From an uncultured Maribacter sp. (GTDB lineage Bacteria > Bacteroidota > Bacteroidia > Flavobacteriales > Flavobacteriaceae), in the NCBI RefSeq assembly GCF_947500405.1, contig NZ_CANMRY010000002.1:124001-188000 (forward strand): a stretch of 64,000 nt of DNA, read 5' to 3'. Position numbers and translations under genes: made by a program. Numbering within the stretch: the stretch's first letter is position 1; each line of letters starts with the position of its first letter. The notes under the pieces were generated by a model. That model saw only the letters and a list, made by a program, of their open reading frames with translations, was not told the origin of the DNA and did not search any database. Below are positions 8,513 to 14,979 of this stretch, piece after piece.

Positions 8513-8998
8513 CTATTTAAATATAGATTGAATTCTAAGAAGTAGTCTTTTTAAAACAGTTGGTCTTTGAGTTTCCTCCATACTGTTATCAATATATTCA
8601 TAGTCAATTAAGATTCCCTTCTTGAAGTTAAAAAGCAAATCTCTTTCGTATTTAGATTCATAGCCCATATGAACGTATTTAATCATTTTACCATCTGGCA
8701 CTCTAATAGTTCCAGTATACCAACTAGCGAATACTCTATCTTGATTTGGAAATAAGTAATTTATATCTACAACCTCTATATTGTCCTTGCCATTATAGAT
8801 GTTTCCATTAATACTATTTAGATATAATTTATCTTGTGTCAATTGCCATTCTCCTGTATAACCACGCCAACAAGCCGTATTATCCATAAAGAATTTAGGC
8901 TTATTATTTAGACTGCTCAAATATGGTTTTAATGGCTCTGTTGCTATAGCATATTTTACATTATCTATACATAATATTTCTTTTATTTGAGCTGTCAT
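8513..8998 (-). CDS. Protein of unknown function (161 residues), last gene of the lipoprotein operon
   Basis: I recall similar proteins annotated only as hypothetical in Bacteroidota, and I do not know a function. Visible features are an N-terminal KEILCIDNVKYAIATEPL, a core with DNTACWRGYTGEWQL (aromatic-rich), DINYLFPNQDRVFASWYTGTI, and YVHMGYESKYERDLLFNF. There is no signal peptide or membrane helix. The start codon follows directly on the stop of the 55-residue lipoprotein gene, with no base between, so translation coupling is likely. A run of seven A then eleven T (8485-8502) lies just past its stop. Confidence 0.75.
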   Translation of the reverse strand: MTAQIKEILCIDNVKYAIATEPLKPYLSSLNNKPKFFMDNTACWRGYTGEWQLTQDKLYLNSINGNIYNGKDNIEVVDINYLFPNQDRVFASWYTGTIRVPDGKMIKYVHMGYESKYERDLLFNFKKGILIDYEYIDNSMEETQRPTVLKRLLLRIQSIFK

Positions 8999-9166
8999 TT
9001 AATTATCTTTTTCTCTGAAAATAAATGCTATCAATCCAATTACAAACGTAATTACAAAAGAATAAACAAAAATTGTAGACCTCAATTCAACAGTTTTAAT
9101 ATAAGCCTCACATGAACTCATAGAAATAATAAATAATGTAAGGGATAATAATTTAAATCTTTTCAT
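8999..9166 (-). CDS. 55-residue small lipoprotein with one membrane helix
   Basis: This gene is short but well supported. It starts with ATG at 9166, encodes MKRFKLLSLTLFIISMSSC with a lipobox (MSSC, Cys19), then 36 residues including a hydrophobic stretch at about 31-50 (TIFVYSFVITFVIGLIAFIF). It ends REKDN with a TAA stop that abuts the ATG of the next gene. The signal peptide plus lipobox, the operon spacing (35 bases after the TPR lipoprotein stop) and the exact stop-start junction argue that it is translated. The second hydrophobic segment would place it in the inner membrane if it is a true helix. Function unknown. Confidence 0.65.
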   Translation of the reverse strand: MKRFKLLSLTLFIISMSSCEAYIKTVELRSTIFVYSFVITFVIGLIAFIFREKDN

Positions 9167-9201
9167 AAAAAATACCGCGTATTGAATAGAATTATTAATA
9201 A

Positions 9202-10551
9202 TTACTTACAATTTTCATTAATTAATTCGAGAATATCAGCCCTCCCTAAGTTCAAAGCATTCTTTAAATCTATACATGCACTACTAGTTTTTCCAATCTT
9301 TATTTTCTGAAGTGCCCTATTTACGAGTGTTTTTTCTAATAAGTAATTTAATGATACCGCCTTAGAGTAATATTGTATAGATTTTATTGGCTCATTTTCC
9401 TTATCAAAAACAACTCCTAAATTGTAATTAATATCAGGATCATTTGGATTAAGATTAATAGCGTTCATTAAAGATATTTTACTCTCTTTAAATCTATCCA
9501 AATCCATTAATATTAATCCTTTTAAGTTGAAATAACTTGGTTGATTGTTATTAATTTCTATAGCTGATGAGATTTTTTTTAAAGCTTCTGTGTTATTTCC
9601 AACTTGATTATATAATAATGCTTGATTATAAAAGTCATCAGGATTATTGGGGCTTAATTTTTCTGCTTTATTTAAAAAATCTATTGCTTCATTTAATTTA
9701 CCTTTGTTACTATATATAAAAGCTAAATCAACATAAATATCATAAGCAAACGTTGACTGCTTTGTTATGTTTAAAGATTTGTTGTAATAGACTAATGCTG
9801 AATCAACTCTATTAAGATCATGATATAAAAGTTGAGCTATTCTAAAATTAAAATTTGGATTATTAGGCATTATAGAAATTCCTTTTTCAAAATCTTCTAA
9901 TGCTTTTTCAAAAGAACCTATACTTTCATAAAAAATAGCTCTACCTACGTAAGTATTAGCGTTGCTGTTATCCGCTTCTATAGCTCTATTTAAAAGAGTT
10001 AAAGTCTTACCTTTATCCTTTTCTATATTTGACAATCCTAAAAGAATCTCTGATTCAACAAAAGCATCTTTTTTGTTATTTTCGACTAATGCCATCTCAT
10101 AAAACCTAAGAGCTTCTACCATGTTATTCTTTTTATAGAGAATCGCCGCCATTAAAACATAATCCTTGGCAAAATTTGCGTTTTTGTCCTTATTTGCAAT
10201 ATTATATTCAATGTCCACTAAAGCTTCTTCATATTTACCAATTGACATTTTGGTAATTGCATTTTGTTCATGAAGTCCAAAAGGTTTTAAATTATCTTTT
10301 TTTTGTTTACGAATTGCAGTTTCTAAATCTTTAATTTCTTCTTCGAATTCTCCAAGTGAATCATAGATTAATGCACGAATAACATACCCGTTTAAACTAT
10401 CTGGGTATTGTTTAATTGATTTGTTTATTTCAATTAATGCCTTTTCTGCATCTCCTTTATTAAAGAAAAAATCTTCAGCGATTTCTCTATGATTTATTGA
10501 ACTATTACAAGAACAAAAAATGAATAAAGTTAATAATGTAATGTATTTCAT
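9202..10551 (-). CDS. TPR-repeat lipoprotein
   Basis: The 449-residue protein begins with a lipoprotein signal (MKYITLLTLFIFCSC, acylated Cys probably Cys15). The rest is a near-continuous array of tetratricopeptide repeats with typical G/A/P spacing. Examples are GKYEEALVDIEYNI, GSFEKALEDFEKGISIMPNN, GKLNEAIDFLNKAEKLSPNN, GNNTEALKKISSAIEINNNQ and NEPIKSIQYYSKAVSLN. I estimate ten or more repeats. It should be a periplasm-facing protein scaffold. It is the first gene of a three-gene operon divergent from an XRE regulator, and a perfect palindrome lies in the shared promoter region. The partner bound by the repeats is unknown. Confidence 0.85.
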   Translation of the reverse strand: MKYITLLTLFIFCSCNSSINHREIAEDFFFNKGDAEKALIEINKSIKQYPDSLNGYVIRALIYDSLGEFEEEIKDLETAIRKQKKDNLKPFGLHEQNAITKMSIGKYEEALVDIEYNIANKDKNANFAKDYVLMAAILYKKNNMVEALRFYEMALVENNKKDAFVESEILLGLSNIEKDKGKTLTLLNRAIEADNSNANTYVGRAIFYESIGSFEKALEDFEKGISIMPNNPNFNFRIAQLLYHDLNRVDSALVYYNKSLNITKQSTFAYDIYVDLAFIYSNKGKLNEAIDFLNKAEKLSPNNPDDFYNQALLYNQVGNNTEALKKISSAIEINNNQPSYFNLKGLILMDLDRFKESKISLMNAINLNPNDPDINYNLGVVFDKENEPIKSIQYYSKAVSLNYLLEKTLVNRALQKIKIGKTSSACIDLKNALNLGRADILELINENCK

Positions 10552-10593
10552 ATAAAATTTTAGTTTTTTAAGTAGGAATTTTAAAGGTTAAAA

Positions 10594-10611
10594 ATAGGCA
10601 AATATGCCTAT
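10594..10611. promoter_or_regulatory. Palindromic operator candidate between XRE gene and lipoprotein operon
   Basis: A perfect inverted repeat with 7-base arms, ATAGGCA and TGCCTAT, separated by AATA. It lies 43 bases upstream of the lipoprotein start and 33 bases upstream of the GTG of the XRE gene. Position and symmetry fit a dimeric XRE repressor controlling both directions. Confidence 0.6.
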
Positions 10612-10644
10612 ATAAAAATACATTTTCTCCACCATTTTTAATGT

Positions 10645-10866
10645 GTGAATTCAAAAGACGAAAATGTATTTTTATTAAGCTTTGGCAACAACCTTAGAAG
10701 GTTAAGAAAATCTAAGGGTTTCACTCAAGAGGAACTTGCAAATGAGCTGAATATAGAGATTTCACAAATAAGTAGAATAGAAAGAGGTATAATTAATACA
10801 TCCATTTCAAATGCTTACTCTATTGCAAAAACCTTAGGTATTAAACCCTCTGAATTATTTGAGTGA
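10645..10866 (+). CDS. XRE-family transcriptional regulator (73 residues, GTG start)
   Basis: The protein is a single helix-turn-helix domain: FGNNLRRLRKSKGFTQEELA, then NELNIEISQISRIERG, then NTSISNAYSIAKTLGIKPSELF. This is a typical Cro/CI-type fold of minimal length. No in-frame ATG precedes the domain. The ATG at 10641 is in another frame, so I assign the GTG at 10645. The last 12 bases overlap the 3' end of the convergent recombinase gene. It probably represses itself and the divergent lipoprotein operon through the palindrome at 10594-10611. It may also influence the recombinase by antisense transcription. Confidence 0.85.
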   Translation: MNSKDENVFLLSFGNNLRRLRKSKGFTQEELANELNIEISQISRIERGIINTSISNAYSIAKTLGIKPSELFE

Positions 10867-12072
10867 AATTTTCTTTGTAAGTCTTTCCATTTCTTTACTT
10901 ACTTTTTTCTGAACAACCTTACCATAATAGTCTTGCGTAATTTGTATGCTAGAATGCCCTAATAACTCACTAACTATTTCCATAGGCACATCATTATAAA
11001 GTAAAACAGTAGATGCAAATGTTTTTCTAGCTGTATGGTGTGTTACCCTCTTAGATATACCAACTATCTCAATGATTTCTTTTAAATAAGAATTCATCTT
11101 TTGATTGCTAATTGCTGGTAGTAATTTCTCATTAGTTGAATTATATTTATCTAATATATATTTTGCTTTTGGTAATAAAGGAACAGATATAAACTTATTG
11201 GTTTTTTCCCTCTTCATCTTTATCCATTTATTTCCATCAAAGGCATTTATTATATGCACTTTGCATAAATTAGACATCTCATTATAAGCAAGTCCTGTAT
11301 AGCAGCAAAATATAAATAAGTCGTTTACTACTTCTAATCTAGGTTGTATAAATTCGTGCTGCTCTAATATTTTTAGTTCTTCTACAGATAAAAAAACTAC
11401 TTCTTTTTTAACTCTAGTTGGCTTATGGTTTATGAAAGGGTCTCGTTCTAAATATCCCTCCAATACAGCAAGTCTAACAGGCTTTCTAAAGCGCTGAATC
11501 ACTTTGTTAACTGTTACTTGTTTTTGATTCCTAGCCGTCTTTAAATAGTACTCAAAATCAATCAAAAACTTTGAATTAAGTTTACTTAAAGGATAATCTC
11601 TTTTCTTAAACTTTAGAAAAATAAAAGATTCTAAATGATTACAAGAATATTCAAACTTCTTCCATGTGGCAAGTTTAATATCTCTATCAATTAGGTTTTT
11701 TTTCAACACTAAATATTGCTTAAAATAGCTTACAACATTAGCATCTTTTTTAATCTTTTTATCTATATACTTGTCCAATATATCCTCAATTGTAAACTCA
11801 ATATTTTGAACTTGTAAAAACAAATATGCATTTTGTATTTTTTGATTTATTAATAATAGTTGACTATTTAATCTTTCAGATAACTCATAATCTTTAATAA
11901 AAATCTGCTTTTTAGAATGCCAATAGCGAGGTTCTACAAATTGACCTATAGAAAATTGCTTTCTTTTCTTTTTAAAAGTTATTCTACAATAAATTGGGCA
12001 TTGACCCTTCTTGTTTGTTTTTGCTTTATTTAGATAAAATAAAACACTTAGTGATTCTTGATTCATTTCCAA
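10855..12072 (-). CDS. Tyrosine recombinase/integrase of the island
   Basis: The 405-residue protein has the Bacteroidota integrase layout: an N-terminal arm-binding domain (residues about 1-95), a SAM-like core-binding domain (about 105-205) and a catalytic domain (about 215-400). Catalytic residues visible are the Lys in REKTNKFISVPL, H346 and R349 in HTARKTFAS, H373 in LGHSS, and nucleophile Y382 in TQDYYGK. The first catalytic Arg is replaced: the motif reads CCYTGLAYNEM. The same substitution pattern occurs in CTnDOT-type and related Bacteroidota integrases, so it does not imply loss of activity. It is transcribed away from the tRNA-Asn gene, whose 3' end is the likely target. Confidence 0.9.
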   Translation of the reverse strand: MEMNQESLSVLFYLNKAKTNKKGQCPIYCRITFKKKRKQFSIGQFVEPRYWHSKKQIFIKDYELSERLNSQLLLINQKIQNAYLFLQVQNIEFTIEDILDKYIDKKIKKDANVVSYFKQYLVLKKNLIDRDIKLATWKKFEYSCNHLESFIFLKFKKRDYPLSKLNSKFLIDFEYYLKTARNQKQVTVNKVIQRFRKPVRLAVLEGYLERDPFINHKPTRVKKEVVFLSVEELKILEQHEFIQPRLEVVNDLFIFCCYTGLAYNEMSNLCKVHIINAFDGNKWIKMKREKTNKFISVPLLPKAKYILDKYNSTNEKLLPAISNQKMNSYLKEIIEIVGISKRVTHHTARKTFASTVLLYNDVPMEIVSELLGHSSIQITQDYYGKVVQKKVSKEMERLTKKISLK

Positions 12073-12117
12073 TCGATTTTATGTTAAACAATTGGCGTAC
12101 AATTCAGTTAAAAAAGT

Positions 12118-12158
12118 GGGATACCCAGAAATTTTAATGGGATACCTAATTGGATACC
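12118..12158. repeat. Three GGATACC direct repeats, candidate integrase arm sites
   Basis: GGGATACC occurs at 12118-12125 and again at 12139-12146, and TGGATACC occurs at 12151-12158. All are in the same orientation, within 41 bases, between the recombinase start and the tRNA. Start-to-start spacing is 21 and 12 bases. Clusters of short direct repeats beside an integrase gene are typical of arm-type binding sites. Binding is inferred. Confidence 0.5.
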
Positions 12159-12256
12159 TTTTTCCTTTAAAATCCTTGATAAATTAATAATTGAATAATA
12201 GTGGAGATAATAGACAAATTGGCAATAAACCTTAATGTTTACTGGGGTTTAAATCA

Positions 12257-12288
12257 AAAAAGCCTTTACATTTCTGTAAAGGCTTTTT
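12257..12288 (-). terminator. Terminator of tRNA-Asn (bidirectional)
   Basis: A perfect 14-bp stem (12257-12270 with 12275-12288) closes a 4-base loop. The stem ends in A-runs and T-runs on both sides, so it can act in both directions. It lies 10 bases beyond the tRNA 3' end on the minus strand. Confidence 0.85.
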
Positions 12289-12297
12289 GTTTATCTG

Positions 12298-12371
12298 CTC
12301 CCCCTCTTGGGCTCGAACCAAGGACCCTCTGATTAACAGTCAGATGCTCTAACCAACTGAGCTAAGGAGGA
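12298..12371 (-). tRNA. tRNA-Asn (anticodon GTT)
   Basis: A 74-base cloverleaf reads on the minus strand. The acceptor stem is TCCTCCT with AGGGGGA (one G-U pair) and the discriminator is G. The D arm is GCTC/GAGC, the anticodon arm TCTGA-CTGTTAA-TCAGA gives anticodon GTT, and the T arm CTTGG/CCAAG encloses TTCGAGC. CCA is not encoded. Its 3' end faces the recombinase gene, which makes it the probable integration target. Confidence 0.95.
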
Positions 12372-12404
12372 GTGTTATTTTGCTTTAGTAACCTAAAGCG
12401 GGTG

Positions 12405-12434
12405 CAAATATAAATGTTTTTTCAAATTCACCAA
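12405..12434 (-). promoter_or_regulatory. Promoter of tRNA-Asn
   Basis: On the minus strand a TTG (12434-12432) is followed after 19 bases by TATATTTG (12412-12405). This matches the Bacteroidota consensus TTG-N19-TAnnTTTG. Transcription should begin near 12398, giving a leader of about 27 bases. Confidence 0.75.
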
Positions 12435-12451
12435 ACAATTTTTTATTGTTT

Positions 12452-13807
12452 TTATTTAGTTATCCATTTATATAAATCGTTACCGTTGGCAAACAATAAT
12501 AAAGCTATTAAAATAAAGAAACCTGTCATTTGTGCATATTCCATAAATTTATCACTTGGCTTTCTTCCAGTAATCATCTCGTATAGTAAAAACATTACGT
12601 GTCCGCCATCTAACGCTGGTATTGGTAATATGTTCATAAACGCCAAAATAATAGATATAAAAGCTGTTGCACTCCAAAAAGCTGGCCAGTTCCAAGCATC
12701 AGGAAAAATGCCTGCAATTGCAGCAAAACCACCTACACCTTTATAAGCTCCTGTAGAGGGGTTAAATATTTTTTTCATCCCTTTTATATAATCCGACAAA
12801 GTTTTTATTCCTTTATCTATTCCTGCTGGTATAGATTCTATAAAAGAATAATTTACTTTTTCTATCTTAAAATATCCTTCGTCTTGGTATTGTTGCATTG
12901 TCATTGCTCCTAGTGCAACTCCTAAAGTTGCTTCTGAACTTACTTTTGCAGCAATAGTCTCTACAGCACCATCTTCTCTTTTTAAAGTTACCTGTATATC
13001 TTTTTCTTTATTTTCTTCTAATAATGGTTTTACTTGATCCAAGTAAGTAACGTCTGTATCATTTATTTTTAAAACAACATCATTTTTACGAAAATCAGTG
13101 TCTTTATTTACAGAACCTTCCGAAATTTCATTTATAATAAATGGTTGCCTTAAGGCTAAAAAACGCATTTTATCTTCGTCTTCTATTAGCTTAGCTATAA
13201 AATCTTCGGGAATTTCTTGGTCAAAAGTTCTTCCATCTCTTTTTATAGTAATGGTATTACCATAAGCAATAGTACCAACCATACTAGTAAACCTCTCTAC
13301 TTTAACACCATCTATAGCAACTATTAAATCTCCTGTTTTAACTCCTAATTTATCTCCTATAGCTTGTTCTGTAACCCAAAAACCATCTTTTAAACTTGTA
13401 GCAGAAATATACTCATCGCCGTAAGACCATGCCATTCCTATGTATATTATTACTGCCAATATAAAATTAACGGTTACCCCTCCTAGCATAATTATTAATC
13501 GTTGCCAAGCTGGTTTGCTTCTAAATTCCCATTCTTTTGGTTCTTCGGCCATGGCTTCGGTATCCATGCTTTCATCAATCATACCTGAGATTTTAACATA
13601 TCCTCCCAAAGGCAACCAACCTATACCATAAACGGTTTCTCCTATTTTCTTCTTAAACAAAGAGAACTTAACATCAAAAAACAGGTAGAATTTCTCTACT
13701 CTTGTTTTAAATATTTTTGCTGGTATAAAATGCCCCAATTCATGTAGTACAATCAATAGTGATAGACTTAAAAAGAATTGGATGGTTTTAATTAAAATTG
13801 GATTCAT
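12452..13807 (-). CDS. rseP: RIP metalloprotease RseP (site-2 protease)
   Basis: The 451-residue membrane protease cleaves membrane-anchored anti-sigma factors within the bilayer. HELGH at residues 22-26 is the zinc site in the first membrane helix, and the third ligand motif LDGGH is at 399-403, preceded by NILPIP. Two PDZ-like regions occupy about 120-330 in the periplasm, longer than the single-PDZ members. Membrane helices lie at about 8-24, 105-125, 380-400 and 425-445. The gene is single on its strand and ends 80 bases from tRNA-Asn. Two ECF sigma/regulator pairs occur in this window, but no direct link to RseP can be shown. Confidence 0.95.
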   Translation of the reverse strand: MNPILIKTIQFFLSLSLLIVLHELGHFIPAKIFKTRVEKFYLFFDVKFSLFKKKIGETVYGIGWLPLGGYVKISGMIDESMDTEAMAEEPKEWEFRSKPAWQRLIIMLGGVTVNFILAVIIYIGMAWSYGDEYISATSLKDGFWVTEQAIGDKLGVKTGDLIVAIDGVKVERFTSMVGTIAYGNTITIKRDGRTFDQEIPEDFIAKLIEDEDKMRFLALRQPFIINEISEGSVNKDTDFRKNDVVLKINDTDVTYLDQVKPLLEENKEKDIQVTLKREDGAVETIAAKVSSEATLGVALGAMTMQQYQDEGYFKIEKVNYSFIESIPAGIDKGIKTLSDYIKGMKKIFNPSTGAYKGVGGFAAIAGIFPDAWNWPAFWSATAFISIILAFMNILPIPALDGGHVMFLLYEMITGRKPSDKFMEYAQMTGFFILIALLLFANGNDLYKWITK

Positions 13808-13930
13808 TTTTGTTTTGTATCGTTAAAAATCGGCTCAAAAATACATCTTTACAAAGTCTTAAAAAAAGAAACTGCCTTTAGTACAGCGTTTTTATGATTT
13901 TATTAGCAACAATATAACTTTCTTTATTTT

Positions 13931-13961
13931 GATAACTATACCATGCTAATGTACCTTTGCA
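13931..13961 (+). promoter_or_regulatory. Promoter of the SCO-family gene
   Basis: TTG (13931-13933), a 20-base spacer and TACCTTTG (13954-13961) match the Bacteroidota promoter consensus. The start codon is only 10 bases past the -7 element, so the transcript should have almost no leader. Confidence 0.65.
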
Positions 13962-13970
13962 TAAAAAATT

Positions 13971-14645
13971 ATGTTTTCTTTTTTTAGCAAATACAAGTTT
14001 TTTGGATTAGTTATGCTAGTACTTTCTGGTATAATAATTTACTTGTTTTATACAGCGCTAACTCCAAAAAAAACGCTTCTTATTTACCAACCAGCTATGG
14101 TTAACGCAGAATTAGTAGATAGCACATTACAGTATGTAAAAAAATACCACAGTGTAGCTAACTTCTCATTAACTAACCAAAATGGAGAAACAATTACGCA
14201 AGAAAATTATAAGAACAAAATTTACATAGCCGATTTCTTTTTTACCACCTGCCCCACTATTTGCCCCATAATGACTAAAAATATGGGAGAAATACAATCC
14301 AAAATATTAAAAGACACCAATGTTTTGCTACTATCACACTCAGTAACCCCAGATATAGATTCTGTTGCACAATTAAAAAAATATGCTCTAGAAAAAGGGG
14401 TAATAGACACCAAATGGAATTTAGTTACTGGCAGTAAAAAAGAAATATATGAACTGGCCAGAAAATCTTACTTAGCTGTTAAAACAGATGGTGATGGAGG
14501 TCCTTTTGATATGATACATACAGAGAATTTTATACTTATAGATAAAGAAAAGCGTATAAGAGGTTTTTACGATGGTACTAAAACAGAAGATATAGAAAAA
14601 TTATTATCCGATTTAGAGATTCTTAAAAAAACCTATTTAGAGTAA
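13971..14645 (+). CDS. SCO1/SenC family copper-binding protein
   Basis: The 224-residue protein has an N-terminal membrane anchor (residues 9-30) and a thioredoxin-like domain facing the periplasm. The copper site is visible: C94 and C98 in TCPTICP, and H183 in DMIHTENF. Members deliver copper to the CuA centre of cytochrome oxidase or act as thiol reductants. The start fits a promoter directly upstream. It lies ahead of feoAB on the same strand with about 100 bases and a separate promoter-like -7 element between, so the two units are probably independent. Confidence 0.9.
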   Translation: MFSFFSKYKFFGLVMLVLSGIIIYLFYTALTPKKTLLIYQPAMVNAELVDSTLQYVKKYHSVANFSLTNQNGETITQENYKNKIYIADFFFTTCPTICPIMTKNMGEIQSKILKDTNVLLLSHSVTPDIDSVAQLKKYALEKGVIDTKWNLVTGSKKEIYELARKSYLAVKTDGDGGPFDMIHTENFILIDKEKRIRGFYDGTKTEDIEKLLSDLEILKKTYLE

Positions 14646-14742
14646 AAAAAGCTTCTTAAAAAATTTTATAAAATAGCCTTATTAAAATTCGTGTTTTTCC
14701 CTTACTTTTGCTCTTAATTAAAATGAATCTAAATAAACATTA

Positions 14743-14976
14743 GTGACTACAGTTGCAAACTTAAAAAGGGGAGAAAAAGGTATTATTAAAGATATTGCCT
14801 ATGATTCTCTTCCTATAAAACTACTAGAACTTGGTTGTTTACCAGGCAATATGGTAGAGCTAGTACAAGTTGCACCACTAAAAGACCCAATTTATATTAA
14901 TGTAAATGGTTCTCATATTGCTATAAGACGCGCTATGGCCTTAAAGATTAAGTTAGATCTTATAGAAACAAAATAA
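14743..14976 (+). CDS. feoA: Ferrous iron transport accessory protein FeoA (GTG start)
   Basis: The 77-residue protein is a single SH3-like FeoA domain: NLKRGEKGIIKDI, KLLELGCLPGNMVELVQVAP, then DPIYINVNGSHIAIRRAMA. An in-frame TAG at 14740-14742 directly precedes the GTG at 14743, and no ATG is available, so translation must start at the GTG. A -7-like TACTTTTG lies at 14703-14710. FeoA supports the FeoB iron channel in the cytoplasm. It is 3 bases ahead of feoB, a standard feoAB operon. Confidence 0.92.
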   Translation: MTTVANLKRGEKGIIKDIAYDSLPIKLLELGCLPGNMVELVQVAPLKDPIYINVNGSHIAIRRAMALKIKLDLIETK

Positions 14977-14979
14977 CCT

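Larger units (their letters stand above)
1..12297. mobile_element. Right part of an integrated genomic island at tRNA-Asn
   Basis: A block of accessory genes ends exactly beside a tRNA-Asn gene, with a tyrosine recombinase as the last gene before it. The content is typical of mobile elements: type III restriction-modification, GIY-YIG endonuclease, DUF3871, Sak4-like ATPase, helicase-like ATPase and XRE regulators. Everything right of the tRNA is housekeeping. The tRNA 3' end faces the element, the usual arrangement for integration into a tRNA gene. No conjugation or phage structural genes are visible, so the element class (ICE, satellite or remnant) is open. The left end and the second attachment site lie outside the window. 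The exact right boundary between the recombinase and the tRNA is inferred. Confidence 0.7.

Noticed and set aside
12414..12746. Plus-strand reading frame opposite rseP
   Set aside because: It lies fully inside the rseP 3' half and tRNA promoter region and has no domain; it is a shadow.
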